64,000 nucleotides of DNA from an uncultured SAR116 cluster alpha proteobacterium (GCA_902618025.1 CACMYY010000002.1:81153-145152), one strand, 5' to 3'. Positions 1 through 8,384 are shown, counted from the first letter of the stretch. The notes: generated by a model from the sequence alone, not told the origin. Numbers and translations: made by a program.

Positions 1-2
1 GT

Positions 3-431
3 AAGGAATTTAACATTCGGGTTGGGTGTCCAAATATGATTGAGAGAGTAGAGAATAATCTTCTTAGTTATGGAAATGAAATGACAATAAAAAACACACC
101 TTATGATTGTGGGTTAGGAAATTTTTGTAATCTTGACACAGACAATGAATTCATTGGAAAGTCCTCTTTATTGATACAAAAACAGCTTGGTTTTGAAAAA
201 GATATATTTAAAATTGAATTCAATTTAAAAGGTGAAGAGAACCCAGAATTTTTTAATAATCTCTCAATTTTCAAAAAAGGCTTGGAAATTGGTAAAGCAA
301 CTTCAATTGTTTGGTCACCTAGATACAAGAAATATATAGGTTTTTTAATTGCATCAAACAATATAATGAACAATCTCAATGATTATTACATCTTAGATAA
401 AGTCAAATTTAATTTGTTAAGGATTACTTGA
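3..431 (+). CDS. DmdA-like DMSP demethylase / GcvT family, C-terminal part
   Basis: The reading frame is open to the left edge, so only the last 142 residues are present and the true start lies outside the window. The visible part has the C-terminal half of the GcvT/aminomethyltransferase fold: a GCPNMIERVENNLLSYG segment, then NTPYDCGLGNF and DNEFIGKSSL, then a GKATSIVWSPRYKKYIGF segment. This order is typical of tetrahydrofolate-dependent DMSP demethylase (DmdA) and its paralogues, which move a methyl group from dimethylsulfoniopropionate to folate in marine bacteria. The family assignment is from remembered motif patterns. Whether the substrate is DMSP, rather than glycine or dimethylglycine, cannot be decided without the N-terminal half. 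Confidence 0.65.
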   Translation, partial: KEFNIRVGCPNMIERVENNLLSYGNEMTIKNTPYDCGLGNFCNLDTDNEFIGKSSLLIQKQLGFEKDIFKIEFNLKGEENPEFFNNLSIFKKGLEIGKATSIVWSPRYKKYIGFLIASNNIMNNLNDYYILDKVKFNLLRIT

Positions 432-717
432 ACGTATTTATAGAAGTTTTGGGGTAGTAAAAGCCTATATCATGCTTCAATCACACATAATGTTCAGCAA
501 TTTCAATGATATAATTATATGAAAACATCTTCAATGTACTCATTTTGTCTACCCTAAAATAACTGTTCTTAGTATAGGTATATGTAGACATAGAAATTGT
601 TGTTAATATTATTTCTAAAAAGATACTTATATGATTATCAGTTAAGTGTACCTACCCATTCATGTGCCACAGGCGGTGGCTCAGGTTATATGTTGATAGG
701 TTCTGTAGCAGATGGGG
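432..717. other. Non-coding stretch, no gene seen
   Basis: I see no convincing gene, RNA or terminator in these 286 bases between the DmdA-like gene and the 3' end of the minus-strand secreted protein gene. A short plus-strand reading frame starting at 597 runs into the minus-strand gene and has no ribosome binding site or recognisable composition, so I treat it as chance. Confidence 0.4.
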
Positions 718-1362
718 TTAATTTACTACTCCCATTACCTCAAAAGTCTTTTGAACATAATCAACTAATTCAGCTTTCTTTTCAATTATTTCAATGTCAT
801 AATTTGTTTTTTCTGTAAATTCAAAAAATCGTTTTTTGTTATCTTTATCAAATTTGAATTTAATTTTTTTAGCAATTTCTCTAATTCTTCTATTAACTAA
901 ACTGTCTATTCTTTTTAGATCACTCTTATTTAAACTCTCTTCATTTTTAAAATTTTTAATAGCATCTAATAATCTCTCCTGTTTTGTTATTTCATATTTT
1001 TTAATGGATTTGTAACCATTTACTTTATTTTCAAAATTATTATTTCTTTCATGATCATCGTATAAAGAGCTGTTATTATCGTCATAAGAGTATGATTGTT
1101 CGTTAGATATATCTTTAACAGACAGTGTCTCTGAAGTTTTACTTACAGGCGTATTATTTTTACCTGAGCTAGTAATATTTTCCATGGTTTTACTCACTGA
1201 AGCATTTGTTTTAGCTTCTGCACTCTTATTATCTGATTTTTCTGTCTTATTTACAGAAACACTAATACTAACTTTTCCTGAATTCTTGCTGTAAGAAAAC
1301 GCATTTTTTTGAATAGGTAATGTAGAAAGTATGAGTAAAAATATTTTAAATAAAATTTTCAT
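718..1362 (-). CDS. Secreted low-complexity hypothetical protein
   Basis: Not recognised as a family. The 214-residue product begins with a Lys-flanked hydrophobic segment (residues about 1-23, MKILFKIFLLILSTLPIQ then NAFS), which looks like a Sec signal peptide. Residues about 30-110 are rich in Ser, Thr, Asn and Lys with imperfect repeats of a VNKTEKS/VSKTMEN/VSKTSET type, suggesting an unstructured region. Residues about 115-214 are charged and predicted helical (KKYEITKQERLLDAIKNF, then a KK/E-rich stretch), possibly coiled coil. It is alone on the minus strand with no operon partner. It is probably periplasmic or surface exposed; no function can be assigned. Confidence 0.55.
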   Translation of the reverse strand: MKILFKIFLLILSTLPIQKNAFSYSKNSGKVSISVSVNKTEKSDNKSAEAKTNASVSKTMENITSSGKNNTPVSKTSETLSVKDISNEQSYSYDDNNSSLYDDHERNNNFENKVNGYKSIKKYEITKQERLLDAIKNFKNEESLNKSDLKRIDSLVNRRIREIAKKIKFKFDKDNKKRFFEFTEKTNYDIEIIEKKAELVDYVQKTFEVMGVVN

Positions 1363-1500
1363 TTTTTATATGTTGCTGACAGTTAATTTAGTAATCGTGA
1401 TATATAATAAATTGGGCTATCTTTAAAAGAAATAATATTGTTTATTTGCATTCTATCTAATGTTTTTGCATATAAATTTACATATTAACAGGTGACAAAC

Positions 1501-1845
1501 ATGGTAAAACCTATAACTTAAGAAACTTTGTTTATGAATTGCATGGAACTAGATTTTGCAACAAAAGTAGAATTAGAACACTGTATGGCAACTTTTGAAG
1601 AAAAAGTATGGACATAAGATGTAATTAAAGAATTATCTAAAGCAGGATTAGTGAGAAGAACTGTTGCACAAGTCTGGAACAAACAAAATCACAGGTTAAC
1701 TAGCACATATGAGTATGAAAATGAGAATGTATACAAAGCTTGTCCAAAGATAATTGAAGAAAAATTAATGTCTAAAGCGCAAGCAAGTTACACTATCAAA
1801 GCTAGAAATAATAGAGGTGTAATTTTTTATGATTATAGAAGTTAG
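1501..1845 (+). pseudogene. Small gene interrupted by two in-frame TAA codons
   Basis: One frame runs from ATG at 1501 to TAG at 1843-1845 and would encode about 112 residues plus two TAA interruptions, at 1519-1521 and 1615-1617. The parts on either side read like one continuous soluble protein: MVKPIT, then ETLFMNCMELDFATKVELEH through EEKVWT, then DVIKELSKAGLVRRTVAQVW through NRGVIFYDYRS. The last piece could initiate alone at GTG 1651. Each TAA is one substitution from a Glu, Gln or Lys codon. The simplest reading is a decaying gene; stop readthrough or a short protein from 1534 or 1651 are alternatives. No family recognised. Confidence 0.4.
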
Positions 1846-1945
1846 TTTAATTTTTAAATTTTATTTTGAAAATAAACTACAGTTAATACCCTAATAAATT
1901 TTTAATATTATATTGTGATATTGAATATTAATTTAAAAAGATTAA

Positions 1946-2071
1946 ATGATTACTATGTCAATAATACAAAAAATCATAGTTATACCAATATTGAGATCAC
2001 AAATCAGACTTTATATTTTCTTTGGTATTCTTTTTGGTTTTTATCAATTTATTTCATGGATAGAAAATTAG
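1946..2071 (+). CDS. Small hydrophobic protein (41 aa)
   Basis: A 41-residue frame starting at ATG 1946 (or ATG 1955) and ending TAG 2069-2071. It has a short amphipathic start, then basic residues (LRSQIR), then one hydrophobic stretch YIFFGILFGFYQF followed by ISWIEN. That is consistent with a single membrane helix. Its stop overlaps the ribosome binding site of the next small gene, which hints at coupled translation. Its length is low enough that chance cannot be excluded, and no family is recognised. Confidence 0.35.
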   Translation: MITMSIIQKIIVIPILRSQIRLYIFFGILFGFYQFISWIEN

Positions 2072-2080
2072 GAGACTAAA

Positions 2081-2233
2081 ATGTTTGGAATAGGAATAAT
2101 TAAAGGAACTATAATAGGAATGGGTATAGGAGTAATGGCAGGCTTAGCTTTAAAAGAAGTTTGCAAGATGAAAAAGAAAAAAGATCAAGTAAGTAAAACT
2201 GAAAATGATATAGTTGATACTGAAAACAATTAA
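2081..2233 (+). CDS. Small glycine-rich membrane protein (50 aa)
   Basis: A 50-residue frame with a good Shine-Dalgarno (GGAG at 2071-2074, 6 bases upstream of the ATG). The N-terminal half is a Gly/Ile-rich helix (GIIKGTIIGMGIGVMAGLAL, residues 5-24) with GxxxG-type spacing that would suit helix packing in a membrane. The second half is a charged tail (MKKKKDQ, then acidic residues and ending in ENN). Topology is probably one membrane pass with a cytoplasmic charged tail. It lies 16 bases before the DUF4174-like gene and may be co-transcribed. Function unknown. Confidence 0.5.
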   Translation: MFGIGIIKGTIIGMGIGVMAGLALKEVCKMKKKKDQVSKTENDIVDTENN

Positions 2234-2249
2234 TACAAACACATAAATA

Positions 2250-2798
2250 ATGGATTTAACGAAATATAAATGGAAATGTAGAATACTTTTGTTAAGTACC
2301 ACTTGTTACAGAGATAGTGACTATAAAAAATCTAAAGAACTTTATCAAAAACATATAAAAGAATTTCATAAAAGACATGTCAAATTAATGTCTTTTAGAA
2401 AAAAGGGTCTTAAGTTTACTATCAAACTAATAGGTTACGATGGTACATTAAAAAAAGAATATTCAACTTTAGAACCTCATAACATTTTTGCTCTTATAGA
2501 TTCTATGCCAATGAGTAAGCAAGACTATAAGACAAAGTTAGAGCCTCTTAATTTATCTCTATATTCAGATTACAAGCCCGAGACAACTTTAAAAGGGCTC
2601 GGATTTAAGAATAAAGAAAAAGCAATCTATACAATAGATGCAATAAAAGCTAGAGACAAAAAATATCAGGTTAATGTTGTATCCACAATGTTAGGTAGAG
2701 CAAAAAAACATCCAAACAAAACTGCTGACATGGATGAGGCAATACTAGTTTTTGAGAAATGGATGCTAGACTATAAAAAGAATAAGTTTTTAGTATAG
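2250..2798 (+). CDS. DUF4174-like domain fused to a small conserved C-terminal domain
   Basis: 182 residues with two apparent parts. Residues 1 to about 92 (MDLTKYKWKCRILLL, a central KLIGYDGTLKKEY and a closing NIFALIDSMPMSKQD) resemble DUF4174 proteins, which have a thioredoxin-like layout and typically end in an 'ALIDxMPMR' motif. Residues about 103-180 (DYKPETTLKGLGFKNKEKA, DAIKARDKKYQVNVVSTM, then RAKKHP and a MDEAILVFEKW helix) resemble a separate small protein common in marine bacteria, as I remember it. There is no signal peptide in this copy, unlike many DUF4174 proteins, and no strong ribosome binding site. Function unknown. Confidence 0.55.
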   Translation: MDLTKYKWKCRILLLSTTCYRDSDYKKSKELYQKHIKEFHKRHVKLMSFRKKGLKFTIKLIGYDGTLKKEYSTLEPHNIFALIDSMPMSKQDYKTKLEPLNLSLYSDYKPETTLKGLGFKNKEKAIYTIDAIKARDKKYQVNVVSTMLGRAKKHPNKTADMDEAILVFEKWMLDYKKNKFLV

Positions 2799-2966
2799 GT
2801 TAATCAATACGTGTTGTACCACTCTCTGTCTTTGCAATTTTTGCCATTTGAGAATAAATAAACTGCCATAATAGCTCTTTTTGTTGCTTGAAAAAGAATT
2901 AGTTTTTGAAGACAATTAAAGGTCACAATTCTAAAAAGTTCAATATTTAAGGAAATCTAAACATTC

Positions 2967-2977
2967 CGCCGAAGGCG
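2967..2977 (-). terminator. Short GC hairpin downstream of tRNA-Gly
   Basis: Just after the CCA end of the tRNA (reading the minus strand) is a perfect 4-bp GC stem, CGCC-TTC-GGCG, followed by AATGTTTAG. It is one of few GC-only stems in this AT-rich sequence and could stop or process the tRNA transcript, but the U-run is weak. Confidence 0.3.
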
Positions 2978-2979
2978 AC

Positions 2980-3054
2980 TGGAGCGGGCGAAGAGATTCG
3001 AACTCTCGACATTCTCGTTGGCAACGAGATGCTCTACCACTGAGCTACGCCCGC
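2980..3054 (-). tRNA. tRNA-Gly (anticodon GCC)
   Basis: A complete 75-base cloverleaf on the minus strand. The acceptor stem is GCGGGCG paired with CGCCCGC (7 bp). The D arm is GCTC-AGTGGTA-GAGC. The anticodon arm is TCTCG-TTGCCAA-CGAGA with anticodon GCC. The variable loop has 5 bases and the T arm is GAGAG-TTCGAAT-CTCTT. The discriminator is T and a CCA end is encoded at 2980-2982. It separates the accessory left end from the sugar-modifying pair to the right, and tRNA genes of this kind often border variable regions. Confidence 0.95.
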
Positions 3055-3119
3055 TTAACATGTTTGAAATATAGCATTCTAATTTATAGTATCAAGGAAA
3101 AACAAAAAAATGATTTATC

Positions 3120-4259
3120 TCAGCAGTTTTTTATAAAATTATTTATGTTTTCAGTTATATAAAAAATGTCATCTTCTTTTAAATATGGGTGCATAGGAAG
3201 GGATAAAACATTTTTAGACAAATAATATGTTACATCTAAACCGCTTTTAGATACAGGATATTTATTATAAGGTTTATGTTTATTTAGTGGTATTGGATAA
3301 TATACAGTCGTAGGAATTTTTTTTGATTTTAAATATTCTTGGAGTTTATTTCTATTGATATTTTCTGGAAGTAAGACTGTATATTGAGCCCAGCTGCTCG
3401 TAACATTTTTTTTAATTTTTGGTAATCCAATATTTAGGTTTAGAGAGTTTAAGTTTTTATTGTAGTTACTTGCCACTACTTGTCTTTTTTTTAACTCCTC
3501 TGTAAATATTTCAAGCTTTTCTAACAAAATAGCAGCTTGAATTGTCGACATACGAGCATTCATTCCTATTCTTTCATATTCATACCTTTTTTTCCCCATT
3601 CCGTGTATGTGAGAAGAATTTGCTATTTCATAAATTTCTATATCATTTGTAAAAACTGCCCCTCCATCTCCATAACAACCTAATGGTTTGGCAGGAAAGA
3701 AAGATGTTGCAGCTACTTCAGACAAATTACCAACAGTTTTTTCTTTATATGTTCCGCCAAAAGACTGTGCAGCATCATCAAGGACCCATAAATTATTTTT
3801 CTTTGCAAAATCATTTATTGAATCCATCTCCGCTGGTTGTCCAAATAAACCAACAGACATTATACCTTTAACATTGATACCAATCTCATTGGCAGTCTCA
3901 AGAGAATCAGAGAGCTTATTTGGATCTATATTGAAAGTATCAGGGTTAACATCAATGAAAATTGGAATAGCACCAAGTAAAGGCATTACTTCAGCAGAAG
4001 AAGCAAAAGTAAAAGCAGGAACAATTACACCTTCACCGGGTTTAATTTTCAAGCCTAGTAGGGATAATAACAATGCATCTGTTCCACTAGAGCAACACAA
4101 AACATATTTAGATCCTGTAAATAAACTTAGTTTATCTTCAAGTTCTCTTACTTCCGGACCTAAGATATATTGTCCATGATCAAGAACTTGCTTGATACGC
4201 TTGTCTATTTTATCTCGAATTAATTCTTGCTGAGCATTTAGATCAATAAATGGTATCAT
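3120..4259 (-). CDS. DegT/DnrJ/EryC1-family sugar aminotransferase (WbpE/WlbC-like)
   Basis: A PLP-dependent aminotransferase of 379 residues, the usual length for the family. Key features: CCSSGTDAL near residues 55-63 (phosphate binding), VLDDAAQSFGG near 159-169 (PLP-ring Asp), and the Schiff-base Lys at 191 in SFFPAKPLGCYGDGGA. That Lys context is typical of WbpE/WlbC enzymes that aminate the 3-keto group of UDP-GlcNAc-derived uronic acids. The dehydrogenase that would make the ketone is encoded 17 bases upstream on the same strand. The pair likely makes a 3-amino sugar nucleotide for surface polysaccharide; exact substrate is inferred. Confidence 0.8.
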   Translation of the reverse strand: MIPFIDLNAQQELIRDKIDKRIKQVLDHGQYILGPEVRELEDKLSLFTGSKYVLCCSSGTDALLLSLLGLKIKPGEGVIVPAFTFASSAEVMPLLGAIPIFIDVNPDTFNIDPNKLSDSLETANEIGINVKGIMSVGLFGQPAEMDSINDFAKKNNLWVLDDAAQSFGGTYKEKTVGNLSEVAATSFFPAKPLGCYGDGGAVFTNDIEIYEIANSSHIHGMGKKRYEYERIGMNARMSTIQAAILLEKLEIFTEELKKRQVVASNYNKNLNSLNLNIGLPKIKKNVTSSWAQYTVLLPENINRNKLQEYLKSKKIPTTVYYPIPLNKHKPYNKYPVSKSGLDVTYYLSKNVLSLPMHPYLKEDDIFYITENINNFIKNC

Positions 4260-4276
4260 ATGTTTACCTTATTCTC

Positions 4277-5227
4277 TTAAATTTTTTTGTCTATCATATC
4301 CATAACAGTTTGAACTTTTAAAGCTTCATTATGATCTGTTAAAGGGTCTTTTCTTGAATACACACAGTCTATAAATTCTTTTAATTCAATTTCAAGTGGT
4401 TCATTTTCTTGGATCTTAATCGTTTCTATAGGTGCATTTATTATAGAATTTCTAGATGTTATAAATGATGGATTATATACCAATTTTTCTGACCAATTTT
4501 TTGTGTCGTCAAAAATTAGTGAGCCCTGTGTCCCAATTACAGAAAATTTATGTTCTTTATATGGACACATCCAATCAGAATTAATTAGCGCAGTTACACC
4601 TTTCGAGAATGATAATTTAACACTGATTGCATCTGGTCCTACGTTATTATTATGATGAATTGATTGAACGTTCACATCAATAGGTAATTCTTCTGTAATA
4701 GAAAGTATCATGGAAATATCATGGGCAGACAAATCATAAATTACAGATTCTTCAGATCTTATAGTCCCCATAGCCAAACGATTTGCACGAATGTTTTTTG
4801 GAACTCCTATTTTCCCATTTTTAATAAGTTCTTTCATTTTTATAAAAGCATTATGATAATTCAACAAATGGCCTACCATTAAAATTCTGTTTTTATTTGT
4901 AGCTAATTCTGAAAGTTTATGAGCATCAGGCAAGGACAAACAAAATGGTTTTTCTATAAATACATCTTTATTATTTTTTAGAGCTTTTATTGCTAAATCT
5001 TTATGAGTTTTTGCAGGTGAAGCAATTACAATTCCTTTGATATTTTTATCTTTAAAAATTTTATTGAGTTCGAATGTAGGTAACGTATGGTCATGACTAA
5101 GCTCTTCTGACAATTTTGAATTGATATCATATATACATGCTAAAGATCCCATTTGATGTAAATTTCTGGCTATATTTTTTCCCCAGTTACCACAACCAAT
5201 TAAAGCAATGTTTAATTCTTTTACCAT
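4277..5227 (-). CDS. Gfo/Idh/MocA-family oxidoreductase (WbpB/WlbA-like sugar dehydrogenase)
   Basis: 316 residues. The Rossmann motif GCGNWG is at residues 11-16 and the family-diagnostic EKPF motif is at 92-95, followed by a C-terminal alpha/beta substrate domain with YDLSAHDISM near the active site (the His that positions substrate in this family). It is NAD(P)-dependent and oxidises sugar or sugar-nucleotide hydroxyls. Next to the DegT aminotransferase it most likely performs the C3 oxidation of a UDP-HexNAc-uronate. It is the first gene of a two-gene minus-strand operon divergent from the thioredoxin gene. The precise sugar is not determinable here. Confidence 0.8.
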   Translation of the reverse strand: MVKELNIALIGCGNWGKNIARNLHQMGSLACIYDINSKLSEELSHDHTLPTFELNKIFKDKNIKGIVIASPAKTHKDLAIKALKNNKDVFIEKPFCLSLPDAHKLSELATNKNRILMVGHLLNYHNAFIKMKELIKNGKIGVPKNIRANRLAMGTIRSEESVIYDLSAHDISMILSITEELPIDVNVQSIHHNNNVGPDAISVKLSFSKGVTALINSDWMCPYKEHKFSVIGTQGSLIFDDTKNWSEKLVYNPSFITSRNSIINAPIETIKIQENEPLEIELKEFIDCVYSRKDPLTDHNEALKVQTVMDMIDKKI

Positions 5228-5379
5228 TTTTGAATATAATTTCTCTATATTTTAAAATTTATCTGTATATTTTAGATATAGACAGTTTAGTGATTGGTCA
5301 ATTGTAGTATTTTGTAATAAATTGTTGAAATATTATTTACTTACAACCATATCAACTTCTATATCAAGGAGCTCACATA

Positions 5380-6282
5380 ATGGAAGATAATGATTTAGTC
5401 TCAACAACTAGCAATGTAATAAATGTAAATGAAGATACGTTTATGAATGATGTTGTAGAAGTTTCAAAGACATTGCCGGTTATAGTTGATTTTTGGGCAC
5501 CGTGGTGTGAGCCCTGTAAAACCCTTACACCGTTATTAGAAGCTACTGTTAAAACTTATGGACAAAAATTAATTTTAGCTAAAATTAATATTGATCAAAA
5601 TCCAAATATTGCTGCACAGTTAAAAATTCAATCTATACCAACAATTTATACTTTTTTTGAGGGCAAAGTTGTCGATGGATTTCAAGGAGCTAAATCAAAA
5701 ACTGAAATAATAGAATTTGTTAGAAAATCGCTGGGTTTATTAGGTCCAGGACAGGATGTCGAAGATTTAATTTTAAGCGCAAAGGAATCCACAGAGTTGA
5801 GGGATTGGAATTCTTCATTAGAAATTTCCCAAAAAATTCTAGAAAAAGACCCAGATAACCACATTGGTTTTGGAATTCTTATTCGATCAATGATTGGCTT
5901 GGATAAATTTAATGATACAAGAAAACTGATTGATAATTTAGCTCCAGAAATTAAAAATTCAAAGCCAGTTGAAAATGCAATATCATTGCTTGAAGTTTCT
6001 GAAAAGGCCTTTAAGGCTAAGGGAAGTATTGAAGAGTTGGAAAAAAAACTAAAACAAGAACCAAACAATTTAGATTACCTATTACAAATGGCAATTGCTT
6101 TATTTGGTATAGGTAAAATTGAAGATTCTTTTGAAATGCTCCTGAAATCTATTAAAATAGACAAAGATTGGAATGAACAAGCAGCTAGAAAGCAGTTGCT
6201 TGAATTTTTTTCATCAGCAGGTATCGAAGCCAAAGAAACAATTAGTGCTAGAAAAAAACTAGCATCCTTGTTATTTTCCTAA
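5380..6282 (+). CDS. Thioredoxin-domain co-chaperone with TPR tail (YbbN/CnoX-like)
   Basis: 300 residues. An N-terminal thioredoxin fold (about 14-118) carries VDFWAPWCEPCK with cysteines 43 and 46 and the cis-proline at 87 (SIPTIY). The C-terminal half (about 120-300) is a set of TPR-like helical repeats, as in E. coli YbbN/CnoX, which holds unfolded proteins and passes them to chaperones. CnoX-type proteins of E. coli lack a functional CxxC redox pair, whereas here CEPC is intact, so disulfide chemistry is possible. A clear AAGGAG lies upstream of the ATG. The LON-domain gene follows after 15 bases, a pairing often seen in alphaproteobacteria. Confidence 0.85.
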   Translation: MEDNDLVSTTSNVINVNEDTFMNDVVEVSKTLPVIVDFWAPWCEPCKTLTPLLEATVKTYGQKLILAKINIDQNPNIAAQLKIQSIPTIYTFFEGKVVDGFQGAKSKTEIIEFVRKSLGLLGPGQDVEDLILSAKESTELRDWNSSLEISQKILEKDPDNHIGFGILIRSMIGLDKFNDTRKLIDNLAPEIKNSKPVENAISLLEVSEKAFKAKGSIEELEKKLKQEPNNLDYLLQMAIALFGIGKIEDSFEMLLKSIKIDKDWNEQAARKQLLEFFSSAGIEAKETISARKKLASLLFS

Positions 6283-6297
6283 TTAGGACATACTCAA

Positions 6298-6954
6298 ATG
6301 GTTAATAACTTTATAAAAGAAATAAAATTACCAAAGACAATTCCAATATTTCCCCTGAAAGGTGTCGTAATGTTTCCAGACACTTACCTTCCCTTAAATA
6401 TTTTTGAACCACGATATTTAAAAATGATAGACCAGGCAATTTCTAATGAAAATAGATTGATTGGTATGATACAACCCAAAAATATAAAAGAAAGTGATGA
6501 CGAATTTTCTTTATTTGAGGTCGGATGTGCTGGTAAGATTATAAAATTTGAAGAAACTGAAGATAATAGATATCTAATTACCCTCAAAGGTTTAAGCAGA
6601 TTTAACTTAATTTCTGAGAGTATCAATAATAAAAATTTTAAAGAGGCAAATATTAATTGGAAAAATTTTAGTAAAGATCTTGATTTAAAAGAAAAGACCT
6701 CTGACTTCAGTACTTTAAAGACAACCTTGAAGAAATATTTTAAATTAAAAAAAATCAGAGCAAACATGGATGCAATCGACTCCTTTAATGATTATAATTT
6801 TGCTGATCAAATAACAATGATATGCCCTTTAGAAATTAATGAAAAACAACTATTATTAGAAACATTTTCTTTAACAAAAAGAATCAATTTATTGCAAACA
6901 TTATTAGATGGTCATATTAACGAAAATAATTTATCTGAATTAAGTAAGCACTAA
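6298..6954 (+). CDS. LON substrate-binding-domain protein
   Basis: 218 residues with only the N-terminal domain of Lon protease (PUA-like): LPKTIPIFPLKGVVMFPD at about 10-27, LPLNIFEPRYLKMI near 32-45 and an EVGCAGKI segment near 78-85. There is no AAA or protease domain, so it is not a truncated Lon but the stand-alone family. Its function is poorly known; it is presumed to bind protein substrates. It lies 15 bases after the YbbN-like gene and is probably co-transcribed with it, which supports a proteostasis role by inference only. Confidence 0.8.
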   Translation: MVNNFIKEIKLPKTIPIFPLKGVVMFPDTYLPLNIFEPRYLKMIDQAISNENRLIGMIQPKNIKESDDEFSLFEVGCAGKIIKFEETEDNRYLITLKGLSRFNLISESINNKNFKEANINWKNFSKDLDLKEKTSDFSTLKTTLKKYFKLKKIRANMDAIDSFNDYNFADQITMICPLEINEKQLLLETFSLTKRINLLQTLLDGHINENNLSELSKH

Positions 6955-7082
6955 AAATTTGTTAATTTATTTCCTTATTTTTTCTGATAGTCACTCTTCC
7001 GGCATATACAGTTGGAATTTATTGCATGACTTTGAACAAAACCACGATAAATATTTTCAAGAATATTATAATTCTTTCTAAA

Positions 7083-8285
7083 TTAAACTGATGCTAAATC
7101 CCTAAATATATTTTTAAAATCAGTATTATTTAAATTTTCCATACCTTTTGTAAGTAATGCTTGTGTATTGCTTGAAGTTGAAGTAAATCCCAAAAATATA
7201 AAGTCCGTAAATGCTGTCATTAAAATAGTTTTTGGTAATCTTTCACTTTTGTAATGTTTTAAAATAGATTTATCACCAAGATCATTCCCAGATTTAAAAC
7301 ATTTTTTTATTGCCTTTAATGCTGAAACACAGTCTCTTAAAGATAGGTTTAGTCCCTGTCCAGCTAGGGGATGTATTGAGTGAGCAGCATCACCAATTAA
7401 AATTGCTCTTGAAGATGTTGGGTTTAGCACTAAGTTCAAGTCAAGATCCCAATACGATAATTTATTATTCATTTTATTTATTTTTTTTATAGGATTAAAA
7501 TTAAGATCAATGTGTGAAAAAAATTTATTTAATTCACTACAAATAAAATATTCAGGATTTTCTTTAGATAAAATTTTTTTAAATTCTATTCTTTCTATAC
7601 TTTGAACAAAGTTCACTATATTTTTATTCTCATAAGGAAGTATTCCAATTGGACCTATTTTTGTAAATGCTTGAATGGCAGTCGAGTTATGATTTTTAGA
7701 TTGTTTCAAAAATCCAGAAACTGCGATGTGACTAGTATTTTTGACAATGGTTTTAATAGATAATAATTTTCTTAGATAAGAATTTTTTCCATCTGCTGAT
7801 AATACTAAATGTGTATTAATAAATGTTTTATTTTCCAGATATAAAGTTCTTTCAAAAATATTGCATTTAGTATTATTAACAAAACTATCATATTGTTTAA
7901 TATCTTTAAGTTGTTCTTCTATAACCTTTAAAATAATATTATTTTTTATTACAACGCCTAGTTCTTTTTGTTTGTCAAAATAATCCCACTCTAATGGCAA
8001 ACTACGATTAGCACCATATACTTTAATGTTTTTTACTGAAGTATAGTCATTTTTTTTTAGTTTTTTTAAAATATGTAAATCATTAAGCAAATCCAAACTT
8101 TTTTTGTTATAAAATGTAGTTCTTAGATCACTTTTAGATTTTAAATTTGGTTTAATCCAACCTATATCGTTCAATTTAAACATGTTTGAATTTTTTAACA
8201 ATAAAACCATTATAGCTCCAGTTATACCACCACCAATAACACAAATTTTATGAAAATTTTTATTTGAAATCTTATTAACAGTCAC
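7083..8285 (-). CDS. UbiH/COQ6-family FAD-dependent hydroxylase
   Basis: 400 residues, a usual length. The FAD-binding Rossmann motif is VIGGGITGA (about 16-24). The second FAD motif, GDAAHSIHPLAGQGLNLSL, is at about 298-316. Family members hydroxylate the aromatic ring of ubiquinone precursors, at the inner face of the cytoplasmic membrane. Only one such gene is in this window, so I cannot say which ring position it modifies; alphaproteobacteria often use one broad-specificity member. It stands alone on the minus strand, divergent from the DapC-like gene. Lys/Asn-rich composition reflects the AT-rich genome. Confidence 0.8.
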   Translation of the reverse strand: MTVNKISNKNFHKICVIGGGITGAIMVLLLKNSNMFKLNDIGWIKPNLKSKSDLRTTFYNKKSLDLLNDLHILKKLKKNDYTSVKNIKVYGANRSLPLEWDYFDKQKELGVVIKNNIILKVIEEQLKDIKQYDSFVNNTKCNIFERTLYLENKTFINTHLVLSADGKNSYLRKLLSIKTIVKNTSHIAVSGFLKQSKNHNSTAIQAFTKIGPIGILPYENKNIVNFVQSIERIEFKKILSKENPEYFICSELNKFFSHIDLNFNPIKKINKMNNKLSYWDLDLNLVLNPTSSRAILIGDAAHSIHPLAGQGLNLSLRDCVSALKAIKKCFKSGNDLGDKSILKHYKSERLPKTILMTAFTDFIFLGFTSTSSNTQALLTKGMENLNNTDFKNIFRDLASV

Positions 8286-8384
8286 TGGAAATCTCTTTTA
8301 GTTAAACAATGAAATTATATTGGTTTTAAAATCTACCAGTATAATATAAATAAATAAATGTAAAAATTATTCGAAGGTTTTATA

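Noticed and set aside
597..818. Plus-strand 73-codon frame with a Gly-rich middle
   Set aside because: No ribosome binding site, runs antisense into the better supported secreted-protein gene, and no protein-like composition.
2800..2898. Minus-strand frame ending QFIYSQMAKIAKTESGTTRID-like
   Set aside because: About 32 codons with a protein-like look but no start codon; too short to call even a remnant with confidence.
3688..4179. 163-codon plus-strand frame
   Set aside because: Fully antisense to the DegT aminotransferase, whose motifs are clear; a shadow frame.
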